A DNA stretch of 64,000 nucleotides from Xylophilus sp. GW821-FHT01B05 (GCA_038961845.1 CP152408.1:4278001-4342000), one strand, 5' to 3'. Positions 33,619 to 42,344 are shown, counted from the first letter of the stretch. Translations and numbers: made by a program. The notes: generated from the sequence alone by a model not told the origin.

Positions 33619-34560
33619 ATGCAGCTCACTCCCCTCATCGCCGTCCACATGACGGCCGCGCTTGGCGCGCTGGTCATTGGCCCCGCCACCTTGTGGGCGC
33701 GCCTGGGGCGCAGCCAGCGCCCGCGCCTGCACCGCTCGCTCGGCTATGCCTGGGTTGTGCTGATGCTGGTCACCGCCCTCACGGCCATCTTCATCCGCGA
33801 CTTCAAACTGCCCAACCTGGCGGGCTTCACGCCCATTCATCTGCTGGTGCCGGTGGTGCTGGTGAGCCTGTTTGGCGCCTTCCGCGCGCTGCGGCAGCGC
33901 AACATCGCGCGGCACCGCCGGATCATGCAGTGGCTGTACGTGATCGGCTGCCTGGTGGCCGGGGCCTTCACCCTGCTGCCCAATCGCTACCTGGGCCACA
34001 AGCTGTGGATCGAATGGCTAGGCCTGCCGCTGCCGGCACTGGCGCAAACGCCGCGCTGGGCGTTTGCCGTGCTGGCGGTGCTGTTGGTGGCGGCCCTCTG
34101 GCAGATGCTGGCAACGCAGCCAACGCTGCTGCGCAGCATGCTCTTGCCGCTGGCGCTGGCGGCGCTTTCGCTGCATGCCGCGCTGTCGGGCTTTGGCCAG
34201 CACGCCCTGGCCTGGGCCGGCTGGGCCACGGGCGCCTTCCTGCTGGTCACCCTGCTGCGGCTGCAGGCGCGCGAGGGGGCTCGCTACGACGCACGCGCAC
34301 GCCGCTTCACGCTGCCCGGCAGCGCCGTGCCGCTGGCGCTGCTGCTGGGCATTGCCGGCACGCGCTACGCGCTCGCCATGGCGACCACGGCCTATCCCGG
34401 GCTGTCAGACCTGCCGTCTTTCGCCGCCAGCGTTGGCACGCTGTACGGCGCGCTGGGCGGGGCGGCCATGGCGCATGCCCTGCCGCTGTGGCGCCTGGCG
34501 CAGCGCTCGCACGCCGAACGCGCCGGCACGGGCTTTCTCCCGCAGAATCTGCAGCCATGA
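33619..34560 (+). CDS. DUF2306-DUF6622 fusion membrane protein
   Basis: A 313-residue integral membrane protein. Residues ~1-150 look like DUF2306 (LTPLIAVHMTAALGALVIGP, then HRSLGYAW and ARHRRIMQWLYV). Residues ~165-300 match the DUF6622 protein encoded at 31740 (RRFTLPGSAVPLALLLGI, GTLYGALGG, LPLWRLAQ). It therefore looks like a DUF2306 gene fused to a DUF6622 copy. Function unknown. It overlaps the following 2TM gene by 4 bp and belongs to a run of co-directional membrane genes leading to a two-component system. Confidence 0.75.
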   Translation: MQLTPLIAVHMTAALGALVIGPATLWARLGRSQRPRLHRSLGYAWVVLMLVTALTAIFIRDFKLPNLAGFTPIHLLVPVVLVSLFGAFRALRQRNIARHRRIMQWLYVIGCLVAGAFTLLPNRYLGHKLWIEWLGLPLPALAQTPRWAFAVLAVLLVAALWQMLATQPTLLRSMLLPLALAALSLHAALSGFGQHALAWAGWATGAFLLVTLLRLQAREGARYDARARRFTLPGSAVPLALLLGIAGTRYALAMATTAYPGLSDLPSFAASVGTLYGALGGAAMAHALPLWRLAQRSHAERAGTGFLPQNLQP

Positions 34561-34850
34561 CACCGCACCTCTCCCCTGACGAGATAGAGCAACTGGCCAG
34601 CCGGCGCGCCGGTGCCAAGCTGGGCTGGTTCGTCCACGCCGCGATCTATGTGCTGGTGAACCTGACGTTCTTCCTGCTGTCGCTGGACAGCGGCCGGCAC
34701 CGCTGGTCGTTCGCCCCCGCCCTGGGCTGGGGCTTCGGGCTGCTGCTGCACGGCTTGTCGGTCTGGGTACTGGGGCAGGGCAGCGGCCTGCGCGAGCGCC
34801 TGGTGCAGCGCGAGCGCGAACGCCTGCTGCAGCAGCAGGACAGGCGCTAG
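34557..34850 (+). CDS. 2TM domain-containing protein (second paralogue)
   Basis: A 97-residue paralogue of the protein at 33228: MTPHLSPDEIEQLASRRAGA, KLGWFVHAAIYVLVNLTFFL, then a second helix around GWGFGLLLHGLSVWVLGQGS and an Arg/Glu/Gln tail. The last codon is 3 bp from the start of the LytS-like kinase, so the two are translationally linked; small 2TM proteins beside LytTR systems may act as membrane partners, but that is inference. Confidence 0.8.
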   Translation: MTPHLSPDEIEQLASRRAGAKLGWFVHAAIYVLVNLTFFLLSLDSGRHRWSFAPALGWGFGLLLHGLSVWVLGQGSGLRERLVQRERERLLQQQDRR

Positions 34851-34853
34851 GCC

Positions 34854-35924
34854 ATGCGCTTCGACGGCCTGGTCCTGCTGCGCCACTACCTGCAGGTGCT
34901 GGCCTTCTGCCTGGCGATTTCGGCGCTGCAGTATTTCTTCCTGCCTTCGGGCGCCTACGCGAACTCGCTGGTCTACTCGGTCTGCATTGGCACGGCCACC
35001 TGGTTCGTCATCGAGTTCGGCCGCTACCTCGTCGATCCGCGCTCCAGCACCGGCTGGCCACGCGGGTGGCGCGGGCTGGCGCTGACGGCGTTTGGCATTG
35101 CCGTGGGCTATGCCATTGGCGTCACTGCGGCCGACACCTGGTTTGGCCGCTCCAGTTGGCGTGACATGAGTGCGCGCGACATGCGCACCTCCTGGCTCAT
35201 CACACTGGTGGCCGGCACGGTCATCAGCTACTTCTTTTATTCGCGCGGCCACAACGCCGAGCTGGCGCGCCGCGCCGACCAGGCCCGGCGCGAAGCCAAC
35301 GAGGCCCGGCTCAAGCTGCTGGAGGTGCAGCTGGAGCCGCACATGCTGTTCAACACCCTGGCCAACCTACGCATGCTGATCGCCACCGACGCACCGCGCG
35401 CCGAGGCCATGCTGGACCACCTGATCGCCTACCTGCGCGCCACGCTGGGCGGCTCGCGCGTGGCCTGGCACCCGCTGGCCGACGAGTTCGCGCGGCTGGA
35501 CGACTACCTGGCGCTGATGGCCGTGCGCATGGGCGAGCGCCTGCACTACACGCTGGAGCTGCCCGCCGCGCTGCGCGAGGTGCCGGTGCCGCCGCTGCTG
35601 CTGCAGCCGCTGGTAGAGAACAGCATCCGCCACGGGCTGGAGCCGCAGGTCGATGGCGGGCAGGTCCACGTCACCGTCATGGTGCAGGGCGCAGGCGCCC
35701 AGGCCCGCGTGGTGATCGAGGTGCGCGACACCGGCGTGGGCCTAGCGCCCGACGCACTGGCCGCCGCCACGCGCGGCAGCGGCTTTGGCACCGGCCAGGT
35801 GCAGGAACGCCTGCTGACCGCCTACGGCGCCAGCTCAACTATCGAATTGATAGCTGGAAGCCCAGGTGGCACCTTGGCTAGAGTGCAATTTCCCTTGAAA
35901 ACCCCGCAAACACCCGCCGCATGA
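34854..35924 (+). CDS. LytS/AlgZ-type sensor histidine kinase
   Basis: A 356-residue membrane kinase. Four TM helices occupy residues ~10-130. The His_kinase domain has phospho-acceptor His163 in VQLEPHMLFNTLANLRMLIA, and the ATP domain has PLLLQPLVENSIRHGLEPQV and the DTGVGLAP box. The final strand, TIELIAGSPGGTLARVQFPL, is encoded by repeat R1 copy E, yet still supplies the expected GGT-x-P-ending strand. The stop overlaps the LytTR regulator (ATGA), so kinase and regulator form a pair of the AlgZ/AlgR type. Signal unknown; the small 2TM neighbours are possible partners. Confidence 0.91.
   Translation: MRFDGLVLLRHYLQVLAFCLAISALQYFFLPSGAYANSLVYSVCIGTATWFVIEFGRYLVDPRSSTGWPRGWRGLALTAFGIAVGYAIGVTAADTWFGRSSWRDMSARDMRTSWLITLVAGTVISYFFYSRGHNAELARRADQARREANEARLKLLEVQLEPHMLFNTLANLRMLIATDAPRAEAMLDHLIAYLRATLGGSRVAWHPLADEFARLDDYLALMAVRMGERLHYTLELPAALREVPVPPLLLQPLVENSIRHGLEPQVDGGQVHVTVMVQGAGAQARVVIEVRDTGVGLAPDALAAATRGSGFGTGQVQERLLTAYGASSTIELIAGSPGGTLARVQFPLKTPQTPAA
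35837..35901 (+). repeat. Dispersed repeat R1, copy E, inside the LytS-like kinase
   Basis: TTGATAGCTGG, AAGCCCAGGTGGCACC, TTGGCTAGAGTGCA and a T-rich tail: an R1 copy encoding the last ~22 residues of the ATP-binding domain. Confidence 0.75.
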
Positions 35925-36736
35925 GCCCGCCCACCGCCCTGATCGCCGAAGACGAGCCGCTGCTGGCCCAGGCCCTGGCCACCGAACTGGCCCGCGCCTG
36001 GCCCGCACTGCAGTTGCTGCCCACCGTGGGCGACGGCGCCAGCGCCGTGCGCGAAGCGCTGGCGCAGCGGCCTGATGTGCTGTTTCTGGACATCCGCATG
36101 CCCGGCATGGACGGCCTGGCCGCCGCCGCCGCGCTGGCCGAGGACTGGCCCGCCGGCGCGCCCTTCCCTGCCCTGGTGTTTGCCACCGCCTATGACCAGT
36201 ACGCCGTGCAAGCGTTTGAAGCGCAGGCCGTCGACTACCTGCTCAAGCCCGTGCAGCCCGCCCGCCTGCAAAAAACCGTGGAGCGCGTGCAGGCCGCGCT
36301 GGCCCGCCGCAGCCCCGCCACCGACAGCACCTTCGAGCAACTGCGCAGCCTGCTCAACGCCCTGCCCGGCAGCGCCGCAAGCCACACCACGGCGGCCACC
36401 CCCTTGCGCCTGATCCCCGCCAGCGAAGCCGGCAGCAACGGCGCCGTGGTGCGCATGGTGCCCATCGCCGAAGTCCTGGCCTTCGAGGCCGCCGACAAGT
36501 ACCTGCGCGTGCTCACCACCGGCCGCGAATACCTGATCCGCACCCCGCTCAAAGAGCTGCTGCCGCAGCTCGACATGCAGCAGTTCTGGCAAATACACCG
36601 CGGCACCGTGGTGCGCGCCGACGCGGTAGAGACGGTAGAGCGCGACGAGTCCGGCCGGCTGCTGCTGCGCCTGCGCGGCCTGGCTGAGCGCTTTGGCGTG
36701 AGCCGGCTGTACGCGCATTTGTTTCGGGCGCTGTAG
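35921..36736 (+). CDS. LytTR-family response regulator
   Basis: A 271-residue regulator. The receiver domain has acidic residues Glu10/Asp11, phospho-acceptor Asp57 in VLFLDIRMPGMDG and the conserved Lys in VDYLLKPVQPARL. Residues ~160-268 form a LytTR DNA-binding domain (LRLIPASEAGSNGAVVRMVP, KYLRVLTTGREYLIRTPLKE, FWQIHRGTVVRADAVETVER). It is the AlgR/LytR-type partner of the overlapping kinase. Targets are unknown; LytTR proteins usually bind direct repeats upstream of exported or envelope genes, and the neighbouring membrane block is a candidate. Confidence 0.93.
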   Translation: MSPPTALIAEDEPLLAQALATELARAWPALQLLPTVGDGASAVREALAQRPDVLFLDIRMPGMDGLAAAAALAEDWPAGAPFPALVFATAYDQYAVQAFEAQAVDYLLKPVQPARLQKTVERVQAALARRSPATDSTFEQLRSLLNALPGSAASHTTAATPLRLIPASEAGSNGAVVRMVPIAEVLAFEAADKYLRVLTTGREYLIRTPLKELLPQLDMQQFWQIHRGTVVRADAVETVERDESGRLLLRLRGLAERFGVSRLYAHLFRAL

Positions 36737-36758
36737 GCAAAACACCGCCAGAAAAAGC

Positions 36759-36781
36759 GAAGGCCGCGTATAGCGGCCTTC
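36759..36781 (+). terminator. Hairpin after the LytTR regulator
   Basis: GAAGGCCGC-gtata-GCGGCCTTC, a perfect 9-bp stem 22 bp after the stop. It is preceded by an A-run and lacks a long T-run after it, so it may end transcription less efficiently on this strand. It marks the left border of the 12-kb accessory block. Confidence 0.6.
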
Positions 36782-36949
36782 CATTGGCTGCATCTTGAAT
36801 GCTTGTTGGCGTTCAGAGCGCATTTCCCAATCGTCTTGGTGTTTGGGGCATGCAGCACATTGGTCGAGATGGGTGGCCGGGACGAAGGATCCCATTGCAT
36901 AAAGCCTCACAAGCCAAGGCTGAAAACCGAACTTGGGTATGTTTTTTTA

Positions 36950-36962
36950 TAGGTTGTACGAC
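36950..36962. promoter_or_regulatory. TetR-type operator-like site upstream of the first binding protein
   Basis: TAGGTTGTACGAC matches TAGGTTGTACAAC at 39399-39411 at 12 of 13 positions. It lies ~37 bp upstream of the first binding-protein gene, inside a larger GGTATGT...ACATACC inverted repeat. Shared control with the operon at 39469 is inferred. Confidence 0.5.
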
Positions 36963-36998
36963 ATACCAAGCGAGTCTAGATTCACGGTCTTTCACCGA

Positions 36999-38663
36999 AT
37001 GGCTTCCCAGATGCGTTCTTTCCCGGCTCCCCACTCATCAGTCCGGCGCGCCGTTCTGGCCACAGGCGCTTCGGCCTTCCTGGGCCTGGCACAGGCTGGC
37101 GCGTCTGCCCAGGTAGCTGGCGTCTTTCCTGGTCCGGCCAGTTCCACCAAAGCACCTGTTCGCGGCGGCACCCTGATTGCCGTGGTCACGCCGGAACCGC
37201 CGACGCTCGTCAGCGCCTTCAGCGCCTCGGCGCCTGTCGCCATCGTCGCCAGCAAGCTCTTCGATGGCCTGATGCGCATTGGCCCCGACCTTGAACTCGT
37301 CCCTGAACTCGCACAGAGCTGGTCGGTGGCATCCGACGGCCTGAGCATCACGCTCAAGCTGAGGCGCGACGTGAAGTGGCATGACGGCAAACCCTTCACC
37401 TCGGCGGACGTGCGCTACTCGATGCTGGAGATCTGGAAGAAGATCCATCCGCATGGCAAGGTGGCGTACTCGAACGTCACAGGCGTCGACACGCCCGACC
37501 CCTACACCGCCGTCATCAGGCTGAACGCGCCCTCGCCCGTGGCGCTCTTCGCGCTCAACAACACGTCTTCGCCGCTGCTGCCCAAGCACATCTATGAAGG
37601 AACGGACCTGCTGCGCAATCCGGCGAACGTGAAGCCGGTCGGAACCGGACCGTTCCGTTTCAAGGAATGGATCCGCGGCGACCGCATAGTGCTGGAGCGC
37701 AATCCGGATTACTGGGATGCGGGCAAGCCCTATCTCGATGGGCTGGTCTTCCGGATCATCCCGGACGCCGCGGCGCGGTCGGCGGCGTTCGAGCGGGGCG
37801 ACGTGCAATACGGGGTGCAAAGTCCGGTCGACGTCAACGACCTGGACCGGATCGCCAAGCTCCCGTCGATCGCGGTGGAGACGCGCGGCTACGAATATCT
37901 GTCGACGATCCGGATCGTCGAGTTCAACCTGCGCAATCCGGTGCTCGCGGACCTGCGCGTACGCCATGCCATCGCCCATGCGATCGACCTGCAACGCCAT
38001 CTGGCGGTCGTGCTTCGCGCCGCGGGGAAAGTGGCGACCGGCCCCGTATCGTCGGCGCTGGCGCGCTACTACACGGCAGATGTGCCGCGTTACGCCTTCG
38101 ACCCAAAAACGGCGGAGCAGTTGCTCGACGCGGCAGGGCATCCGCGCAAGGCCGACGGCACCCGCTTCGCCCTCAACATCGACTGGGTGCCGTTCGGCGA
38201 AACCAACCTGCGAACCGCGGAGTTCCTGCGGCAGTCGCTCAAGCGCGTGGGGATCGATGCACGCATCAGAAACCAGGATCTCGCGCGCTACTTCCAGCGC
38301 ATCTACACCGACTACGACTTCGATCTCACCGTGACCTCGCTGTCGATGTTCGGCGATCCGCAGATCGGGTCGGAACGGCTGGTGTGGTCCGAAACCATCC
38401 TGAAGGGCGTGCCCTTCTCAAACGCGTCCGGCTACAGCCATGCGGCGACCGACGGTTTGATCCGCACCGCGCACGGCGAGACCGACCCGGCCAAGCGGGT
38501 CGAGCTGTACCGAAAGCTCCAGCGCCAGGTGCAGGGCGACCTGCCGTTGTTGCCATTGGCGGAAACCAGGCCGTGGACGGCGTCGAACCGAAAGCTGCAG
38601 GGGCTCGAGACGACGCCCAACGCGTGGGTCGATTCGCTCAAGGGCGCATGGCTCGCCCCGTGA
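36999..38663 (+). CDS. ABC transporter substrate-binding protein, family 5 (first paralogue)
   Basis: A 554-residue periplasmic binding protein of the oligopeptide/nickel/opine (SBP_bac_5) family. An N-terminal export signal with a twin-arginine-like SSVRRAVLATGAS leads to an AxA-type site before residue ~40. The mature protein opens RGGTLIAVVTPEP and carries KWHDGKPFTSADVRYSMLE, the family signature, and NPVGTGPF-like KPVGTGPFRFKEWIRGDR. It is ~55% alike by eye to the protein encoded at 39469. It stands alone before a convergent TetR gene, with the shared operator-like site upstream. Substrate unknown. Confidence 0.88.
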   Translation: MASQMRSFPAPHSSVRRAVLATGASAFLGLAQAGASAQVAGVFPGPASSTKAPVRGGTLIAVVTPEPPTLVSAFSASAPVAIVASKLFDGLMRIGPDLELVPELAQSWSVASDGLSITLKLRRDVKWHDGKPFTSADVRYSMLEIWKKIHPHGKVAYSNVTGVDTPDPYTAVIRLNAPSPVALFALNNTSSPLLPKHIYEGTDLLRNPANVKPVGTGPFRFKEWIRGDRIVLERNPDYWDAGKPYLDGLVFRIIPDAAARSAAFERGDVQYGVQSPVDVNDLDRIAKLPSIAVETRGYEYLSTIRIVEFNLRNPVLADLRVRHAIAHAIDLQRHLAVVLRAAGKVATGPVSSALARYYTADVPRYAFDPKTAEQLLDAAGHPRKADGTRFALNIDWVPFGETNLRTAEFLRQSLKRVGIDARIRNQDLARYFQRIYTDYDFDLTVTSLSMFGDPQIGSERLVWSETILKGVPFSNASGYSHAATDGLIRTAHGETDPAKRVELYRKLQRQVQGDLPLLPLAETRPWTASNRKLQGLETTPNAWVDSLKGAWLAP

Positions 38664-38693
38664 CCTTGCGTGCCCCCGGCGCTGAGCCCCTCG

Positions 38694-39284
38694 CTACGCC
38701 AGCCCCATCATGCGCACCAGCAACTGCTTGCTGCGCTCCACATAGGCCAGCCGCTCGGCGGGCGTGTTGGACAGGCGAGCGAGGGTGACGATGCCGACCA
38801 TCGTCGAGTAGAGCAGTTCGACTGCGGCCTCGCGTTCTGCCTGCGTCTCGCCGGCCATGTCGGGCGCAAAAGTCGCCACGAGATCCTGCAGCCGCTCGCG
38901 CATCGCGTCGCGCATCGGGGATGGCTCACGGCCGACTTCCTGGCTGATGGCGGATAACCCGCAGCCGCGCCAGGGCGACTCGAGGTGCTTCTCGCTCAAA
39001 TAGAAGTCGATGATCGCGCGGGCCGCCGAGCGGCCTTCCGCGCGTGCCTTGCGTACCTGCTCGGCCGCATTGTTCCTGCTTTCATTGAGCGCGGTGCTAA
39101 TGGCGGTGGTCGCCAGATCGTTCTTGGATTCGAAATGCGCATAGAACGCGCCGTGCGTCAGGCCCGCATCCGTCATGACCTTGGCGATGGAGACTTCGGC
39201 AACGCCGCGCATGCGCATCAACCGAGATGCGGACAGCACGATCTTTCCGTAGGACTTGTCTTTGTGTTCGGCGGTGTAGCGCAT
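38694..39284 (-). CDS. TetR/AcrR-family transcriptional regulator
   Basis: A 196-residue repressor. The N-terminal HTH is seen as GKIVLSASRLMRMRGVAEVS, IAKVMTDAGLTHGAFYAHFE, typical of TetR proteins with a TxxAFYxHF recognition helix. The C-terminal ligand domain is helical with AEGRSAARAIIDFYLSEKHL. The ATG at 39284 is preferred over one at 39317 because the latter overlaps a palindrome (39316-39339). It lies between two paralogous binding-protein genes that share an operator-like sequence, so it probably represses both and the downstream operon. Confidence 0.9.
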   Translation of the reverse strand: MRYTAEHKDKSYGKIVLSASRLMRMRGVAEVSIAKVMTDAGLTHGAFYAHFESKNDLATTAISTALNESRNNAAEQVRKARAEGRSAARAIIDFYLSEKHLESPWRGCGLSAISQEVGREPSPMRDAMRERLQDLVATFAPDMAGETQAEREAAVELLYSTMVGIVTLARLSNTPAERLAYVERSKQLLVRMMGLA

Positions 39285-39315
39285 GGCGGGCCTTTGCCGG
39301 AACCGGCCGGCACTC

Positions 39316-39339
39316 ATAGTCTTTCGATCGTCAGACTAT
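39316..39339. promoter_or_regulatory. Palindrome at the TetR gene promoter
   Basis: ATAGTCT-N10-AGACTAT, ~32 bp upstream of the TetR start. It is consistent with autoregulation but differs in sequence from the TAGGTTGTAC sites, so it could be bound by a different protein. Confidence 0.45.
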
Positions 39340-39398
39340 AGCGCTCCAACCTTACCCATAGCGAATCGCAAAAAACCAGATTAACTTACTTGTAATTG

Positions 39399-39412
39399 TA
39401 GGTTGTACAACC
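39399..39412. promoter_or_regulatory. TetR-type operator-like site upstream of the ABC/oxidation operon
   Basis: TAGGTTGTACAACC contains the perfect 12-bp palindrome GGTTGTACAACC (39401-39412), 57 bp upstream of the operon's first start codon, and matches the site at 36950. Confidence 0.55.
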
Positions 39413-39468
39413 TTCAATCTTCTTCATACAGTCGCGGCTCCACATTCCGTGCCGTCTGGAGGCTGTTC

Positions 39469-41121
39469 TTGAATTTCAACCGTTTGATGCGATACATCGC
39501 TCGCCCGCTCGGGATTGCATGGGTCGGCCTGCTGGCGATGGGCGGCGCAGCAACTGCGGCGACCCCGGAGACGCCCGTGCGCGGTGGCACGCTCGTGGCG
39601 GTGGTGCAGCCCGAGCCCAGCGTGTTGACTTCCAGCCTCAACGTCGGGCAACCGGTGTCCACGGTCTCCAACAAGATCTTCGACGGCCTGCTGCGCCTGG
39701 GCGAAGGCCTCAAGCTCGAGCCCGAACTGGCCCAGAGCTGGACCGTGTCGCCCGATGGCAAGACGATCACCTTCAACCTGCGTCGCGGAGTCAAGTGGCA
39801 CGACGGCCAGCCCTTCACTTCCGCCGACGTGCGTTATTCGATCGAGAACGTATGGCGCCTACAGCATCCCCGGCTGCGCACGGCGCTGATCAATGTCCAC
39901 AGCGTCGAGACGCCCGACCCGGCCACCGTGATCCTGCGGCTCGACCGCCCATCGCCGGTCATCCTGCTCGCGCTGAACCGCGGAGAGGCGCAGGTACTCC
40001 CGCGGCATCTCTACGAGGGCACCGACCTCCTGCGCAATCCCTACAACGCGCGCCCCGTCGGCACCGGGCCTTTCCGATTCAAGGAATGGGTGCGTGGCGA
40101 GCGCATTGTTCTGGAACGCAATCCCGATTACTGGGACGCTGGCAAGCCCTATCTGGACGGGGTCGTGTTCCGCGTGATCCCGGACGCCGCCACCCGCGCC
40201 GCCGCGCTAGAGCGCGGCGACGTGCAGTACGGCAATGCCGCGCCGATCGGGCCGGTCGATCTGCAGCGCTTCGAGAAGCTGCCCGGCATCCGCGTCGAGA
40301 CGCGCGGCTACGAGTACTGGGGCACCACCCTGATGCTGGAATTCAACCTGCGCAATCCACAGCTGCAGGATGTGCGTGTGCGGCGCGCGATTGCGCAGGC
40401 CATCGACCGGCCGGGCCTGGTGCGCGTGGTCTATCGCGGCTTCGGCAAAGCAGCCGTCAGCCCGATTCCCTCGACGCTCACCCAGTTCCACACGTCCGAT
40501 GTGGAACGCTATGAGCCGGACCTGAAGGAGGCGGCCCGCCTGCTCGACGAAGCGGGGTTCAAGCCCGGCGCCAATGGCGTGCGGCTCAAGCTGCGCATCG
40601 ACTGGCTGCCCTTCGGGGACACGGTGCTGCGCACGGCCGAGTACATCCGGCAGTCGCTCAAGCGCGTGGGCGTCGACCTGGAGATTCGCAACCAGGACCT
40701 GGCGCGCTTCTATCAGCGCGTCTACACGGAGCGCGACTTCGATCTGTCGATTGTCTCGATGTCGTCGCTGGGCGACCCGCAGATCGGTGTCGAGCGGCTC
40801 TACTGGTCCAAGACGATCCTGCCGGGCGTGCCGTTCTCCAACGGTTCCGGCTACAGCTCCCCGGCCATGGACGGCCTGATCCAGGCGGCCCACGAAGAGG
40901 CCGATCCGGCGCGGCGCGCCGAGTACTACCGCAAGTTCCAGCGCCTGGCATTGACCGATCTGCCCGCGCTGCCGCTGCTCGAGATCCGCTTCTCTACCGT
41001 CTACTCCGATCGAGTTCGCGGTCTCTCCTTGGCGCCGGACGGCGGCGTCGAGTCCTTCAAGAACGTCTGGCTCGGCGCTCCCGCCGGCCAGGTCGCCAGA
41101 CAACAGGCTGCACTTCCATGA
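39469..41121 (+). CDS. ABC transporter substrate-binding protein, family 5 (second paralogue)
   Basis: A 550-residue SBP_bac_5 protein, first gene of the operon. A TTG at 39469 is called as start because GGAGG lies exactly 6 bp upstream; the next ATG (39487) is too far from it. A signal peptide follows (GIAWVGLLAMGGAATAA). Mature landmarks: VRGGTLVAVVQPEP, WHDGQPFTSADVRYSIENVW and PVGTGPFRFKEWVRGERIVL. The stop overlaps the ACAD-like gene by 4 bp. It should feed the permeases and ATPases encoded at 45315-49058. Binding of a peptide, opine or sulfur compound is possible; the fold does not settle it. Confidence 0.9.
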   Translation: MNFNRLMRYIARPLGIAWVGLLAMGGAATAATPETPVRGGTLVAVVQPEPSVLTSSLNVGQPVSTVSNKIFDGLLRLGEGLKLEPELAQSWTVSPDGKTITFNLRRGVKWHDGQPFTSADVRYSIENVWRLQHPRLRTALINVHSVETPDPATVILRLDRPSPVILLALNRGEAQVLPRHLYEGTDLLRNPYNARPVGTGPFRFKEWVRGERIVLERNPDYWDAGKPYLDGVVFRVIPDAATRAAALERGDVQYGNAAPIGPVDLQRFEKLPGIRVETRGYEYWGTTLMLEFNLRNPQLQDVRVRRAIAQAIDRPGLVRVVYRGFGKAAVSPIPSTLTQFHTSDVERYEPDLKEAARLLDEAGFKPGANGVRLKLRIDWLPFGDTVLRTAEYIRQSLKRVGVDLEIRNQDLARFYQRVYTERDFDLSIVSMSSLGDPQIGVERLYWSKTILPGVPFSNGSGYSSPAMDGLIQAAHEEADPARRAEYYRKFQRLALTDLPALPLLEIRFSTVYSDRVRGLSLAPDGGVESFKNVWLGAPAGQVARQQAALP

Positions 41122-42344
41122 CCGTCTCATTACTTCGCCAACCCGCGCCGTCCCGTCCTGGCGACGATCTGGGGGCCACCCTGAGCGCGCTGCGGACCGA
41201 ATTCGCGTCGCGTGCGGCGGACTACGACCACACGGGCGCGTTCCCGCACGCCAACTTCGCGCGGCTGCACGAACACGGGCTGCTGTCGCTGGCCGTGCCC
41301 GCGGCGCATGGCGGCGCGGATGCGCCGCTCTCGACGCTCGCACAGGTGGTGGGCGAGATCGCGCGAGGCGACCCGTCCACGGCGCTGGTGTTGGTCATGC
41401 AATACATCTTCCACAACCTGGCGGGGCGCAGCGCTGGTTGGCCTGAACACTTGCGTGCGCGCGTGTTCGGCGATGCCATCGCCAAGGGGGCGTTGCTGAA
41501 CGGTCTGCGCGTGGAGCCCGAACTCGGCACGCCCGCGCGCGGCGGCCTGCCGGACACTGTGGCACGCCTGACGCCGGAAGGCTGGCGCATCAGCGGCCGC
41601 AAGATCTATTCGACCGGCAGCCCGGGCCTGACCTGGCTCACGGTCTGGGCGCGCAGCGACGAAGCGGTGCCGCGCGTGGGCGGCTGGCTGGTGCATCACG
41701 ACACGCCGGGCGTGCGCATCGTCGAGAACTGGGACCACCTGGGCATGCGCGCCACCGGCAGCCATGAGGTCGTGTTCGACAACGTGCTCACGCCGCTCGA
41801 CCATGCGCTGGACATCAGACCGGTCGAGCAGCTCGACCCACGGCTCGACACGCAGTTCGCGGTCTGGAACTCGGTGCTGATCGGCACCGTCTACAACGCC
41901 GTGGCACGCGAGGCGCGCGACTGGTTCGCTGGCTGGCTGCAGGACCGCAAGCCCGCGAACCTGGGTGCGCCGCTTGCCAGCCTGCCGCGCTTCCAGGAAG
42001 CGCTCGGCCGCATCGACGCGCTGCTGTTCGCCAATCGGCGGCTGCTCGACGCGGCCATCGCAGGCCCGACCAGCGCGGCCGATGTGTCGCTGACCAAGTA
42101 CCTCGTGACGGGCAATGCCATCTCGGCAGTGGAGTTGGCGGTCGAGCTGACCGGCAATCCTGGCCTGTCGCGCGGGAGCCCGCTGGAGCGGCATTTCCGC
42201 AACGTGCTGTGCAGCCGCGTCCACACGCCGCAGAACGACACGATTCTCGTCAACGCCGGCAAGGCCGCACTGTCGGCCCTCGCGGCTGAACGGCTGGCCG
42301 CATCGGCATCCATCCCGTCAACAGGAGCAGTCCATGTCAGTTGA
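41118..42344 (+). CDS. Acyl-CoA dehydrogenase-like flavoprotein (SfnB/DszC-like)
   Basis: A 408-residue protein with the ACAD fold: helical N-domain (to ~120), middle beta-domain with WRISGRKIYSTGSPGLTWLT and GMRATGSHEVVFDNV, and helical C-domain. The catalytic-base region of true acyl-CoA dehydrogenases is not obvious; the C-terminus instead reads RHFRNVLCSRVHTPQNDTIL, as in the monooxygenase-like branch (SfnB, DszC) that uses reduced flavin and O2. Together with the neighbouring SsuD-like enzyme this suggests oxidation of an organosulfur or related compound, but it could also be a dehydrogenase. Start overlaps the binding-protein stop; end overlaps the next gene by 11 bp. Confidence 0.82.
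   Translation: MTVSLLRQPAPSRPGDDLGATLSALRTEFASRAADYDHTGAFPHANFARLHEHGLLSLAVPAAHGGADAPLSTLAQVVGEIARGDPSTALVLVMQYIFHNLAGRSAGWPEHLRARVFGDAIAKGALLNGLRVEPELGTPARGGLPDTVARLTPEGWRISGRKIYSTGSPGLTWLTVWARSDEAVPRVGGWLVHHDTPGVRIVENWDHLGMRATGSHEVVFDNVLTPLDHALDIRPVEQLDPRLDTQFAVWNSVLIGTVYNAVAREARDWFAGWLQDRKPANLGAPLASLPRFQEALGRIDALLFANRRLLDAAIAGPTSAADVSLTKYLVTGNAISAVELAVELTGNPGLSRGSPLERHFRNVLCSRVHTPQNDTILVNAGKAALSALAAERLAASASIPSTGAVHVS

Noticed and set aside
36933..36998. An earlier start (36933) for the first binding-protein gene
   Set aside because: It would place the operator-like site inside the gene and put a non-signal leader before the export signal.
39403..39468. An earlier ATG start for the second binding-protein gene
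   Set aside because: It falls inside the operator palindrome and lacks a ribosome site, whereas the TTG at 39469 has GGAGG at ideal distance.
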